Positions 15,252 through 25,260 of a stretch of DNA of 61,723 bases are shown here, piece by piece. Position 1 is the stretch's first letter. The number at the start of each line of letters is the position of its first letter. The notes under the pieces are model-generated. The model had not been told where the DNA came from. It saw only the letters and a list, made by a program, of their open reading frames with translations, and did not search any database. Made by a program: the position numbers and the translations under genes. This DNA comes from Symplocastrum torsivum CPER-KK1 (lineage in GTDB: Bacteria > Cyanobacteriota > Cyanobacteriia > Cyanobacteriales > Coleofasciculaceae), in NCBI GenBank assembly GCA_019358875.1, contig JAHHIF010000041.1, positions 1 to 61,723 on the forward strand. The letters are read 5' to 3'.

Positions 15252-17447
15252 ATGGTTGCATCGGCTAAAAAAGCTGCTCTTAGAAGAAAGTCACCCCCAC
15301 TACCAGCCGACCCAGTAGGAGCGAGATTTTGTAACTTCTTCAATCATCCGTGGGATTTTCTCGTTGCCCCGGTGCCAGAGCCGGGGGAAAAGACCCAGTG
15401 GACGACAAAGAATCGCTACCCCCTTCAGCCCCGAAATCTCTGGGAAATGTACCTAGACCCAAACATGATTCTTGGGTTGCGGTTTGGTTCTGAGACTCGC
15501 TACGCACTTATAGATATCGATCACGGCAGCTCTTACCACCCCGAAAATAATTTAGAGAACTTTCAAGCCGTCCTTGGAGCCGCCGAGAAGATTGGATTAT
15601 GTCGCAATATGTTCGTCCGCTCTAGTGAGAGTGGCGGGTTGCACATTTACTTCTTCTTACCAGAGCCAGTACCCACTTTTGGATTAGCTTGTGCGATGAA
15701 GTTTGCCCTGCTGGATGAAGGCTTACAACTGGGCAGTGGACAGCTAGAAATCTTCCCCAATGTAAAAGCCTACAGCGAAGAGAAATTCACTAACTACAAC
15801 GGTCATCGACTCCCACTTCAATCTGATTCCTACCTGCTGGATGCAGACCTCCAACCCATAACCAACGACATTTCCCATTTCCTGAATGTGGCTTCTATGC
15901 ACACAACAAAGCAGGACATGGAGAAGTTGAAAGAAGCGATCGCCGTTTCACGTCAAAAAGCCACCTTCTACAATCGGAGTGCCAGTAGCAAAAAGCACGA
16001 GTGGAAGCCGCATTTAGAAAGTCGCATCGCTCAAGGGTGGACAGGTCTTGCTCAGACAAACGATTTGCTCAAAGATATTACCTGTTACGGCATTGTGTGG
16101 AAGGGCTTAAGTAGTCCCGCTCTAATTGACTATGTTGTGGAAACGGCGATCAATGCCCCAGGCTACGCAAAGTATTGTCGCCATCAACAAGAAATCAGAC
16201 ACAGAGCAGCCGAGTGGGTTCATACCACCGAAAAGAACCAATTCTATACACCCTATTGCAGCATTCCCCAACGAAAAGCGACCTACTCCGAAACTTACGA
16301 CGAAGTTACCAACTCAGGTGGTGCGAACAATGTAGTTCCTTTCCGTAACGCCATCAATGAGGAGCGTAGTGCCAAGGCGATGGAGCGGGTAAAAGAAGCG
16401 ATCGCGCACCTCGAAGCGACAAACACCCTACCCACCACTGCCACGGCCAGAGCGCTCACCATAGCGCAAACCACAAAAGCTCTATTCGGTACTACCGTCA
16501 GCAAAACAACGTTACATAAGCCAAACTATTTACCGTTGTGGCATCCAAAATATCGCAAAGCGGGGTGTGTACTAGACGAGAAACAAAAGGTTTCAGGCGA
16601 TTCAACCGAGTCAAAAAAAGCCGATGACACCGTATCAGATTTTCTTATAGAAACGCCAGAAGCCTCATCACTAGGGGATTCACAAAAAAATCCTACACCC
16701 CCCCCCTATATGAAGGTTTATGATGCACTGTCTGCCCCAGATGCCCCCCAAGGGCATCAAGGGGCAGCAGATTTTAATCCGGAACAGGGGGGGACTGGGG
16801 GGGATATTCTTGACAATTCGGCATCCTCACCCGCCTCACCAACCACACAAGAGGTGAAAGCCCCGACAGAATTCGTGGCAAAACCGAATAAGGATTTCTC
16901 CTTGGTTGGTCTTCGACTCAAGCTCACGGCTAAAGCGCGAGAAAAAGCCAAATGGCAAGCAATAGACTTGGCTGCACAAGGGCGAAATTTGTCGCCTGAA
17001 CAACGCAAAGCTTTAGAAGTTCGGCTCAGTATGCAACTTTTTTGGGAGTCGGGGGAATCGGTCTTGATGGAGGAAGCAGAGCGCTGGGCAGAGGCACAGG
17101 AGGAAGAGGCACAGGAGGAAGAGGCAGCATCAAGAGACGACTTACCACATTCTGACTGGATGACCATGACCGATGACGAATACAATGCACGATTCGTCGA
17201 GAATGAGCCAGTTTTAAGTTTCAGCGATGAAGTCTTATCTGCTCCAGTTCCCGAAGTCATTCCACCCTCACAAATAGGCGATCGCGCTGAAGTATTAGTC
17301 TATGATCGCCGGAAGTTAGGGGGGGCAGTTGGCGTGGTTGTTTCCCTCAATGAAAATCAATGTCGGTTAAAGTTCGCCAACGACACTTATGGTGACTTCG
17401 CAATAGAAGACGTAGAACTTGTCCCAAATGATAGGAACTCAGAATAG
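15252..17447 (+). CDS. Primase-like (AEP-type) plasmid replication protein (731 aa)
   Basis: This is the best replication-initiation candidate on the plasmid. The N-terminal 220 residues carry primase-polymerase-like signatures in order: an acidic motif ALIDIDHGSS (about 85-95), an S-x-H-type motif SSESGGLHIYFFLPEP (about 126-141) and GQLEIFPN, the pattern of archaeo-eukaryotic primases. The middle is helical; about residues 420-560 are low-complexity, polar and proline-rich; the C-terminal 60 residues (VLVYDRRKLGGAVGVVVSLN) look like a small beta-barrel. I use ATG 15252, preferring it to the upstream in-frame TTG 15240. A ribbon-helix-helix gene follows 53 bp downstream and an AT-rich region lies just beyond, fitting a rep-copy control-origin arrangement. 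Confidence 0.65.
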   Translation: MVASAKKAALRRKSPPLPADPVGARFCNFFNHPWDFLVAPVPEPGEKTQWTTKNRYPLQPRNLWEMYLDPNMILGLRFGSETRYALIDIDHGSSYHPENNLENFQAVLGAAEKIGLCRNMFVRSSESGGLHIYFFLPEPVPTFGLACAMKFALLDEGLQLGSGQLEIFPNVKAYSEEKFTNYNGHRLPLQSDSYLLDADLQPITNDISHFLNVASMHTTKQDMEKLKEAIAVSRQKATFYNRSASSKKHEWKPHLESRIAQGWTGLAQTNDLLKDITCYGIVWKGLSSPALIDYVVETAINAPGYAKYCRHQQEIRHRAAEWVHTTEKNQFYTPYCSIPQRKATYSETYDEVTNSGGANNVVPFRNAINEERSAKAMERVKEAIAHLEATNTLPTTATARALTIAQTTKALFGTTVSKTTLHKPNYLPLWHPKYRKAGCVLDEKQKVSGDSTESKKADDTVSDFLIETPEASSLGDSQKNPTPPPYMKVYDALSAPDAPQGHQGAADFNPEQGGTGGDILDNSASSPASPTTQEVKAPTEFVAKPNKDFSLVGLRLKLTAKAREKAKWQAIDLAAQGRNLSPEQRKALEVRLSMQLFWESGESVLMEEAERWAEAQEEEAQEEEAASRDDLPHSDWMTMTDDEYNARFVENEPVLSFSDEVLSAPVPEVIPPSQIGDRAEVLVYDRRKLGGAVGVVVSLNENQCRLKFANDTYGDFAIEDVELVPNDRNSE

Positions 17448-17500
17448 ACACCCTTGTCCGCTTGGTATCAAATACTCAAAGCTAAATCTTTGTTGCCCTA

Positions 17501-17767
17501 ATGCCTAAACCAAAAAAAACCAAAAGAAAGGGAAGACCACGCCAAGACTACGAGAAAAAGCCGAGCTGCAAAGGTGTGAAATCAATGCGGGGACAGCCAG
17601 AAAGCCATGATCAAGTCAAAAAACCTGTTTCTTTCAGTATTACGCCAACGGCTCAGCTCGGATTGGCGCGGTTCAGCAAACAGCTAAACATTTCTCGAAG
17701 TGAACTTATTGAGCGAATTGGTCGCGGTCTGCTCACAATTGTTGAGCTGAAAACTGAGTCTGATTAG
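17501..17767 (+). CDS. Ribbon-helix-helix protein, possible copy-control factor (88 aa)
   Basis: A basic N-terminus (MPKPKKTKRKGRPRQDYEKK) precedes a ribbon-helix-helix: KPVSFSITPTAQLGLARFSK then NISRSELIERIGRG. The domain order equals that of the 89-aa protein at 12955. It is 53 bp after the primase-like gene and in the same orientation, so co-transcription is likely. A repressor of rep transcription or an origin-binding accessory protein is a reasonable inference. Confidence 0.75.
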   Translation: MPKPKKTKRKGRPRQDYEKKPSCKGVKSMRGQPESHDQVKKPVSFSITPTAQLGLARFSKQLNISRSELIERIGRGLLTIVELKTESD

Positions 17768-18198
17768 AGTTTCTGCTTCTTGAAGTAGAGGAAGTGAGCT
17801 ACTAAATAGGAGCTAAAATTACCAATCTCCAGATTTTAAGGCATTCCCCTTTAAATTAAAGCATTTAATAAACCAATGAAACTAAGGATTTAGCAATTAT
17901 TTAATAGCTCTTATTTATTGAGCTTTCTTGATTTATTTATTGAGAAATTGCTTGAAGTTCATTCTGGAATGCCTTGCAAAATAAAGGTCTGACTTTTATT
18001 TAATAAATTGCGCTTGCGAGGGCAGAATTCGTTAGCTTTTGTAGCAAGAAGCTGATTTTATAATAAATAATATCTAGAGCTTACTGAATGAGAATAATTT
18101 TCGATGGCTTGAGAAAGTATAAGCAATTACCGCTTAGTTCTTAAATAAGACCTGAAGTGAAATGAACAGTCCTTAATCAACTCAAGGAGACATTTATT
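17768..18198. other. AT-rich noncoding region, candidate replication origin
   Basis: These 431 bp are visibly the most AT-rich part of the window, with repeated TTTATTGAG, TTTAATAAA and ATAATAAATAAT motifs. A 10-bp inverted repeat (AAGGCATTCC at 17838-17847, GGAATGCCTT at 17966-17975) brackets 118 AT-rich bases. The location between the replication protein, a ribbon-helix-helix protein and a recombinase fits an origin or a recombination site. No gene is seen. Confidence 0.4.
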
Positions 18199-20298
18199 AT
18201 GAAAGAATCTTTGACTTGCTGGCAAGCCATTGAGCTATACGAAGAAGACGTGAGAGCTACCCATCCTCAGGAAAAAGCTGAACGAATTATCAATGAACTT
18301 CGCAGTGTTACTCTTCGATTTTTTGCCTCACAATTAGGTTTCAAAAGAACAACCCAGGGGAGAAAGATGACCTTGGCTGACTCCACCTCAGCGCAACAAT
18401 TTTTGCAAACATTAGGAGTCGAGGTACTGCTTAGTGCGCCGACTACGCTACAGCAGGCTTTTGAAAATCAAAAAGCGTCCATTGCTACCCAAAATACTTA
18501 TGGCAACCGTTTTAACCAGTTTTTGAGCTGGAGTAAGTCTCAAGAGTGGTGGCCTTCTCAAGGTTCCTGGAAGGCTCATGTGAAGGCTCAGTGCTGTCCA
18601 ATCTTGAAAAATCCCTATGGCGATACCTCCAACACCCCACTGAGGGAGTGCCGGATGCGACAACTGAAATATCAGCTTAAACCCCAAGAGACACCTGTGG
18701 CTTTGCAAAAGGAACTGGATAAATTTTTCCAATTCCTGACCGAACCGGAGTGGCCAAGTCGAATCATTGACCCAATTGAAGACTCATCAGCCTGTGAGTA
18801 CATCAAGGATATACGTCTAATGCTGGGCTGGTTCTATCGTTACCAAACGCCACCAATTGAGCTTGAGCAACTGAGCTTGTCACAATTGCTCAAGCTAGTG
18901 ACGCTAGATGACTTAGAAGGTCTCACGACCAGACAACAGGAAAAAGTTTGGAAACAGCACAAGCAAACCCTTGAAACTTGGCTGTTTCGTTATTTCTCTT
19001 TCTTAAGAGAAGTCCTCTACTCGAAAAGTCCACGAACTAGACGCAATAAGCTCGGTGCGCTATGCGCCTTAGCCAAGTTTCTCTACACAGATGAGGTGGA
19101 GACTGAAGGTGATTATGAGCAGATTCCTCTAATCAAACTGCTGAACAATCACCTGGAGAAAGTGAGAAAGGAAATCGCCGAGTGGACGAAAAATCGGCAG
19201 TCGGTCTCGGATTTTGAGAAAAAGTGGCCGGATACACAGGAGGGTGAGACGGCGCTGGCGGTTGTCAGGGCAAAGATTGTGGAACCCTTGCGTATTGAAT
19301 GCCGACCGAGAACCAGTCGCGGGCTATTCCGTAGGGGCTTCGTAATTGCCGAAAGTCATCAGCATTACTTAAAGTGGTCATTCCTTGCCGATCTTCCAGC
19401 CAGACGACAACAAGAGTATCGCACAGCAAGAATTGCTCTTTCCTGCCCAATTACCCGTCCGGAAGGAGTGCCACAAAATGGTTTATACCATCCCCTGCCA
19501 CCTTGTGAGGTGCGTGAAAAACGTCGGGACGGAACGATTAAGGATAATTATCTTTACAAAACCTATGTCCATAAGAAAAAGCACTATCCCGAAGGGGTCT
19601 GGGTGCTGGACGTTCAGCAGTACAAAACTCGCAAAACTCACGGGGCACAATCAATTGTGATACCCAATCGCCAGTTCGCTGATGGTAGCTGCTTTTATGA
19701 TTACTTGGAACGCTATTTGTACGGCTGGTTCCTGCCAGTCGGTTACAGAAACTCAAGAATTTATGATTGGTGGCAGCCAGAACTTATCGGTTGCCGGGGG
19801 CGATGGGTGACAAGTGGACGCGCTGAATTCAATCCAGGTGATGCCTGCTGTCTGCCAACGGGTAATAATGCAGCCGTGTGGTCATGGGGCTATGTGCTGG
19901 TCGCACCCAAACTTGGTACTCTTGCCGATCGGTCAGGGTTTGCTGGCTCATTTGACACTACCTCGCATCGCTTGATTGGTAAGCGAATTACGCCTCATAC
20001 AATGCGCTACATCTGGGCGACTTGGGCGTATCAAGTCCAACTCAATGATGCCCAATTTCAGTCATTAGCGTATGCGATGGGGCATAAGGTTGAGACGCTA
20101 CGCCAGATGTATGAGCGTTGTACTCCTGAAGAGAAGCGACGACCGATTGAAGAGGCAATCTCGGAGTTGTTGTTTGAGCCTTCTCCAGTGCCTGAGCCTC
20201 AGGTGGAAGCTAGTCCACGCTGGCAAAATTTACTGCAACAGGTACAGCAGTTAAGCCCTGTTGAGCGAGAGCAGTTCATGGCAGCGCTTTCCAAGTAG
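18199..20298 (+). CDS. Very large divergent tyrosine recombinase (699 aa)
   Basis: The catalytic set of a tyrosine recombinase is present near the C-terminus: Arg in DLPARRQQEYRTARIALS (about 398-415), TPHTMRYIWATWAY (H-x-x-R), MGHKVETLRQMYER (His and the Tyr nucleophile). The size is about twice that of ordinary integrases, with roughly 400 residues before the catalytic domain. The N-terminal part contains a core-binding-like helical segment (ASIATQNTYGNRFNQFLSW). A clear ribosome-binding site (AAGGAGAC) precedes the ATG. No zinc finger or HTH is obvious. It may act on the adjacent AT-rich region; substrate is unknown. Confidence 0.8.
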   Translation: MKESLTCWQAIELYEEDVRATHPQEKAERIINELRSVTLRFFASQLGFKRTTQGRKMTLADSTSAQQFLQTLGVEVLLSAPTTLQQAFENQKASIATQNTYGNRFNQFLSWSKSQEWWPSQGSWKAHVKAQCCPILKNPYGDTSNTPLRECRMRQLKYQLKPQETPVALQKELDKFFQFLTEPEWPSRIIDPIEDSSACEYIKDIRLMLGWFYRYQTPPIELEQLSLSQLLKLVTLDDLEGLTTRQQEKVWKQHKQTLETWLFRYFSFLREVLYSKSPRTRRNKLGALCALAKFLYTDEVETEGDYEQIPLIKLLNNHLEKVRKEIAEWTKNRQSVSDFEKKWPDTQEGETALAVVRAKIVEPLRIECRPRTSRGLFRRGFVIAESHQHYLKWSFLADLPARRQQEYRTARIALSCPITRPEGVPQNGLYHPLPPCEVREKRRDGTIKDNYLYKTYVHKKKHYPEGVWVLDVQQYKTRKTHGAQSIVIPNRQFADGSCFYDYLERYLYGWFLPVGYRNSRIYDWWQPELIGCRGRWVTSGRAEFNPGDACCLPTGNNAAVWSWGYVLVAPKLGTLADRSGFAGSFDTTSHRLIGKRITPHTMRYIWATWAYQVQLNDAQFQSLAYAMGHKVETLRQMYERCTPEEKRRPIEEAISELLFEPSPVPEPQVEASPRWQNLLQQVQQLSPVEREQFMAALSK

Positions 20299-20519
20299 TT
20301 GGTCTATCAGTTTTGACCAATGATGAGTGTCTTTCGGGTGGGGGAGAACTTAACACCAAGTTGCGGTCAAACGTAGTACTTTCTCTTCCCCCCCATCTCC
20401 CCAACGTACAGGGCTACTATCTTTGAATGCCACTCGGTATAAGCAAACCAAGAGAGCAAGAGTTCAAAGCTACTGGGTGCCACCTCTCGACACAGGTTTT
20501 GAAACGAAGTGATGAAATC

Positions 20520-22724
20520 ATGTCTTCAACCAGCACTCCTCAATTGGAATCTCTAGAAGGAATCGTTGAGCGGATAACCTTCCATGCCGCCGAATCCGGC
20601 TACACCGTTGCCCGCCTCAAAGTCCCCCGTACCCCAGACTTAGTAACCATCATCGGTAACTTTGCCCAAATCGAAGCCGGACAAACCTTAAAACTCTTGG
20701 GCATCTGGCGCGACCATCCCAAGTTCGGACTCCAGTTCCAAGTTTCTCAATACCAAGAAACCAAACCCGCCACCCTCACTGGCATCGAGAAGTACCTAGG
20801 CAGCGGTTTAATCAAAGGAGTCGGTCCCGTCACTGCCAAGCGCATCGTCGCCCACTTTGGTCTTGACACCCTCGACATCATCGAAAACCAGATTGAACGC
20901 CTCTTGGAAGTACCAGGAATCGCCCAAAAGCGGGTGAAAATGATTCAAAGTGCCTGGGAAAAGCAGAAAGCCATCAAAGAAGTGATGGTCTTCCTGCAAG
21001 GACATGGAGTCTCCACCACCTACGCCGTCAAGATTTTCAAGCAATATGGAGAAAAAGCGATCGCGATTGTCAGTGCCAATCCCTACCAGTTAGCCGCAGA
21101 CATCTACGGCATTGGCTTTGTCACCGCCGATACCCTAGCACGGAGTTTAGGCATTGAACCCGGTTGTGAGTTCCGCTATCGAGCTGGAATTGTTCATGTT
21201 CTAGGAGAAGCCGCAGAAGAAGGACACTGCTTCTTACCTGAAGCGGAACTGGTTGACGAGTCAGTCAAACGATTAGCCATTGACGAGCATCAACCCCAAG
21301 CGAATGCGATCGCGTCTTTAATCCAAAAGATGGGAACCTTGGGAGAACTGGTACTTCAAGGCAAACCCGACCAACAACATTGCTATCAACCCGCCTTCTT
21401 CCAAACCGAACAGAACCTCGCTCAACAACTCAGGCAACTGCTGGTTCGCCCAATTACAGTTGACTTACCACGAGTCCGCAATTGGTTAGAACGTTTCCGA
21501 GCAAAAACAGGAATCGAACTGAGTGAACAACAACAGCGGGCCGTGGAGATGGCGGCATCAGAACGAGTGCTAGTCCTAACAGGAGGTCCAGGCTGCGGTA
21601 AGACCTTCACCACTCGTACAATTGTTGCGCTTTGGAAAGCGATGGGAAAGTCAATTGCTCTAGCGGCACCCACGGGAAGAGCTGCCCAACGCTTGAGTGA
21701 GATGACAGGACAACCCGCGTCTACCTTGCATCGCCTCTTGGAGTTTGAACCCAAGACGATGGGATTTAAACACGATGCTGCTAATCCCTTGAAGGTAGAT
21801 GCCGTTGTGGTTGATGAAGCTTCAATGCTGGATTTGTTCTTAGCTTACTCCTTGATAAAAGCTGTGCCTCCAGAAGCTCAACTGCTATTAGTCGGAGACA
21901 TTGACCAACTGCCGTCTGTTGGACCTGGGAATGTGCTACGGGACTTGATGGCGTCAAACTGTGTGCCTGTAGTTCGACTGACACAAGTGTTTCGTCAAGC
22001 GCAATCGAGTCAGATTGTCTTGAATGCTCATCAGATTAACCAAGGGAAATTTCCTCTGTTGGAATCGGTTTCCCTAACTCCACGCTCAGATTGTCTGTGG
22101 TTGGGAGCGCCGGAACCGGAATATGGGGTGCAGGGAATACAAGAGTTGCTGACTGATTTGATTCCCCAGTTGGGGTTTAATCCGATTCAAGACGTGCAGG
22201 TGTTGTGTCCGTTAACACGGGGAGTTGTGGGGACTCGTAACTTGAATCAAGTACTTCAGAACCTGCTCAATCCGGCTCGTTCGGATTCAGCGGAGGTGGT
22301 GCGAGGTGGGATAACGTTACGAGTTGGCGATCGCTTAATTCAAAGGGTGAATGATTATGAGCGGGAGGTGTTCAATGGGGATTTGGGGGTGATTGTGGCA
22401 ATTGATTCAGAGGACTCAGAAGTTAGGGTTCAGTTTGACCAACGTATGGTGACTTATGATTATGCGGACTTGAACGAAGTTGATTTGGCTTGGGCAGTGA
22501 CGATTCACAAGTCACAGGGGAGTGAGTATCCGGTGGTGATGTTGCCGCTTTTTCCGCAGCATTATTTGATGCTGTCTCGCAATTTGCTTTATACGGGGTT
22601 GACGAGGGCGAAGAAGTTGGCGGTGATTGTGGGACCGAAGAAGGCGGTGGCGATGGCACTGAATCAGGTGAAAGACCAAAGGCGGTATACGGGGTTGGCT
22701 GGGCGGTTAAGTGGTGCGATGTGA
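20520..22724 (+). CDS. recD2: RecD2/RecD-like SF1B DNA helicase (734 aa)
   Basis: RecD2 is a 5'-3' DNA helicase. An N-terminal OB-like segment (EGIVERITFHAAESGYTVARL) is followed by helix-hairpin-helix modules (GSGLIKGVGPVTAKRIV), then the helicase core: motif I VLTGGPGCGKTFTTR, motif Ia ALAAPTGRAAQRL, motif II VVVDEASML, motif III LLLVGDIDQLPSVGPG, and late motifs TIHKSQGSEYP and LLYTGLTRAKK. I start at ATG 20520 (MSSTSTPQLESLEG), which fits the family N-terminus; the frame extends upstream to 20427 without homology-like content. It ends 26 bp before the first degenerate repeat of CRISPR array 1. A conjugative relaxase domain is absent, so this is not TraA. Confidence 0.92.
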   Translation: MSSTSTPQLESLEGIVERITFHAAESGYTVARLKVPRTPDLVTIIGNFAQIEAGQTLKLLGIWRDHPKFGLQFQVSQYQETKPATLTGIEKYLGSGLIKGVGPVTAKRIVAHFGLDTLDIIENQIERLLEVPGIAQKRVKMIQSAWEKQKAIKEVMVFLQGHGVSTTYAVKIFKQYGEKAIAIVSANPYQLAADIYGIGFVTADTLARSLGIEPGCEFRYRAGIVHVLGEAAEEGHCFLPEAELVDESVKRLAIDEHQPQANAIASLIQKMGTLGELVLQGKPDQQHCYQPAFFQTEQNLAQQLRQLLVRPITVDLPRVRNWLERFRAKTGIELSEQQQRAVEMAASERVLVLTGGPGCGKTFTTRTIVALWKAMGKSIALAAPTGRAAQRLSEMTGQPASTLHRLLEFEPKTMGFKHDAANPLKVDAVVVDEASMLDLFLAYSLIKAVPPEAQLLLVGDIDQLPSVGPGNVLRDLMASNCVPVVRLTQVFRQAQSSQIVLNAHQINQGKFPLLESVSLTPRSDCLWLGAPEPEYGVQGIQELLTDLIPQLGFNPIQDVQVLCPLTRGVVGTRNLNQVLQNLLNPARSDSAEVVRGGITLRVGDRLIQRVNDYEREVFNGDLGVIVAIDSEDSEVRVQFDQRMVTYDYADLNEVDLAWAVTIHKSQGSEYPVVMLPLFPQHYLMLSRNLLYTGLTRAKKLAVIVGPKKAVAMALNQVKDQRRYTGLAGRLSGAM

Positions 22725-22750
22725 AGGGGGAAGACATGGCTTGCCTTTTG

Positions 22751-25027
22751 GTCTTTCGGTTCCTTTGTGGGGGATTAGGTTCGTAGAAAGGGAAAGGCGA
22801 ACACCTGCCCCCAACTTCCGAGCCAGAGGGGTTTCAGCCCCCTTGCAGGGATTAGGTTCGTGGAAAGCTGGACGTGTGCATTCGATGCACAAGGAGACGA
22901 CAAGGTTTCAGTCTCCTTGTGGGGATTAGGTTCGTGGAAAGTCGAATAGCCGTGTGCATTAAATGCACTTTAATGCGTTTCAGTCCCCTTGCGAGGATTT
23001 GGTTCGTGGAAAGTTTACAGAAATCACTTCAACGATTATCGAGCCTCAATTGTTTCAGTCCCCTTGCGGGGATTTAGTGCGTGGAAAGTCCGAGATAGAC
23101 CTCGCACAACTTCACAATACGATGTTTCAGTCCCCTTGCGGGGATTTAGTGCGTGGAAAGCTTCAAGGTATTTTGGGACTGTATTTAAATAAAACGTTTC
23201 AGTCCCCTTGCGGGGATTTAGTGCGTGGAAAGCCCTTACTGAGACGAATCACTCCCAAGAAAGCAGCTCTGTGGAGTTTCAGTCCCCTTGCGGGGATTTA
23301 GTGCGTGGAAAGTAGGGATTCCTTGGCGAGGGCAATAGCCAATTTTTGTGTTTCAGTCCCCTTGCGGGGATTTAGTGCGTGGAAAGCTCCGAAGTGAGGC
23401 GAGACAGTTGGCAGTGTTCCCAGTTTCAGTCCCCTTGCGGGGATTTAGTGCGTGGAAAGGCTGAGAGCATATTACTTGAGGCTGTTAGTATCCGGTGTTT
23501 CAGTCCCCTTGCGGGGATTTAGTGCGTGGAAAGGTCAGGACAAAGAGGTTCATGGGAGTCAATATCTCACATGTTTCAGTCCCCTTGCGGGGATTTAGTG
23601 CGTGGAAAGTCTCTTCGGCGTAGATTTGCTTCAGCCATTCAATATCTAGTTTCAGTCCCCTTGCGGGGATTTAGTGCGTGGAAAGTCCTGATAATTTGAG
23701 TAAGGACTAATCAAATAATGGTTGAATCGTTTCAGTCCCCTTGCGGGGATTTAGTGCGTGGAAAGGTGATGGGTAGATGCACCCCCATCGGCAATAAGAG
23801 TTTCAGTCCCCTTGCGGGGATTTAGTGCGTGGAAAGTCCAGCAAATAGGTGATTGGCGATTAAGGGGCTAGTTTCAGTCCCCTTGCGGGGATTTAGTGCG
23901 TGGAAAGCAAACGACAAACCACGCATCCCCAACCACTGCCGGGAATTGTTTCAGTCCCCTTGCGGGGATTTAGTGCGTGGAAAGGATTGAGCTGGACAGC
24001 CCGCTCATTAAATCCTTGACCTTCAATGTTTCAGTCCCCTTGCGGGGATTTAGTGCGTGGAAAGAAATTAGCCACTTTATCGCGACTAAATTCCTTACCA
24101 ATAGTTTCAGTCCCCTTGCGGGGATTTAGTGCGTGGAAAGGCTTCACGCCACTTCACCCCATAGCAACAATGCTCACGTTTCAGTCCCCTTGCGGGGATT
24201 TAGTGCGTGGAAAGGTTCATCCCGTAAGTGAGCAAGCGGCTAACTTTAATCAAAGTTTCAGTCCCCTTGCGGGGATTTAGTGCGTGGAAAGTCAAATGGT
24301 TCCATCAGTTACTCCCCTAATCGATTTGTTTCAGTCCCCTTGCGGGGATTTAGTGCGTGGAAAGCAGAATCCCCATGGCAGAATGCAGAGAAAGCGATCG
24401 GTTTCAGTCCCCTTGCGGGGATTTAGTGCGTGGAAAGAGAGTAAAGATTTTATTCTCAGGCAAAGTCTTTATTGTTTCAGTCCCCTTGCGGGGATTTAGT
24501 GCGTGGAAAGGTTCAATCTTGATTCAATAATTGCTGCAAGCCTTGTATGTTTCAGTCCCCTTGCGGGGATTTAGTGCGTGGAAAGCATCAAATCAGATGG
24601 CACTTGGTACAACTGGTTGGCGTTTCAGTCCCCTTGCGGGGATTTAGTGCGTGGAAAGCTAGCGCAGCTACGGGATGAAGGAGAAGTGATTGCTAACAAG
24701 TTTCAGTCCCCTTGCGGGGATTTAGTGCGTGGAAAGATTGTGTCTAAGACATGATCAACGCGATCGCCCACCGTTTCAGTCCCCTTGCGGGGATTTAGTG
24801 CGTGGAAAGTATTGTAGCAATGCAAGGGGAAGTCCCCACCCGATGTTTCAGTCCCCTTGCGGGGATTTAGTGCGTGGAAAGCAATCTCGGTTGGATTAAA
24901 AGACATATTTCATTTAACGTTTCAGTCCCCTTGCGGGGATTTAGTGCGTGGAAAGTCTCAATATCTCGTTAATTTCAGCTTGGTCTAAAGGTTTCAGTCC
25001 CCTTGCGGGGATTTAGTGCGTGGAAAG
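22751..25027 (-). CRISPR. CRISPR array 1: about 31 repeats of 37 bp, leader on the right
   Basis: On the plus strand the repeat begins GTTTCAGTCCCCTTG and ends GTGCGTGGAAAG. crRNA orientation is the minus strand: it begins CTTTCCACGCACTAAATCC and ends GGGGACTGAAAC, giving the 8-nt handle ACTGAAAC typical of cyanobacterial Cas6 products. I count 31 units from 22751 to 25027 with spacers of about 34-43 nt. The four units at the left end (about 22751-22790, 22831, 22905, 22977) are progressively degenerate, as expected of the leader-distal end. The leader and the cas operon lie to the right. Open frames reported through the array are repeat artefacts. Confidence 0.97.
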
Positions 25028-25232
25028 CCCGCCGTCTGAAACTTATACAGCGGGAGGATTCTACAGAGGCTTTTCGTAAGTCTCTTTTTTACCCTCATTT
25101 CAGCCACGCTTATTGCAAACACTTCGCATTTACTGAGCAACTGAAAATGCTCAAACTCTTCAGTTGTCAAGGTTCTAGCCTTTTTCGTGAGACCCCTCGG
25201 AAATTCACCCCCGCTTTGCCTTACGAAAATTT
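25028..25232 (-). promoter_or_regulatory. Leader of CRISPR array 1
   Basis: About 205 bp adjoining the first repeat are nearly identical (roughly 97-98%) to the inverted sequence in front of array 2 (46876-47079), which marks them as the leader. The leader-repeat border reads CAGACGGCGGG then CTTTCC in transcription direction. A TTGACA box lies inside. New spacers would be inserted at 25027/25028. The leader should hold the array promoter and Cas1-Cas2 recruitment signals; exact elements are inferred. Confidence 0.9.
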
Positions 25233-25260
25233 TCGCTTACCCAATTATAAGGTAATACGC

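Noticed and set aside
16757..17260. 167-codon frame antisense to the replication gene
   Set aside because: Serine/cysteine-rich shadow of the low-complexity segment of the sense gene, with no independent signal.
20427..20519. N-terminal extension of the RecD2 helicase
   Set aside because: The extra 31 residues lack family resemblance and ATG 20520 gives the standard N-terminus.
20520..22724. TraA-type conjugative relaxase-helicase
   Set aside because: Only the RecD-like helicase is present; no relaxase His cluster or other mobilisation gene is on the plasmid.
22963..24906. Several open frames of 60-112 codons on both strands inside array 1
   Set aside because: They translate the repeat itself (recurring FQSPCGDLVRGK or FHALNPRKGTE) and spacers, so they are artefacts of the CRISPR array.
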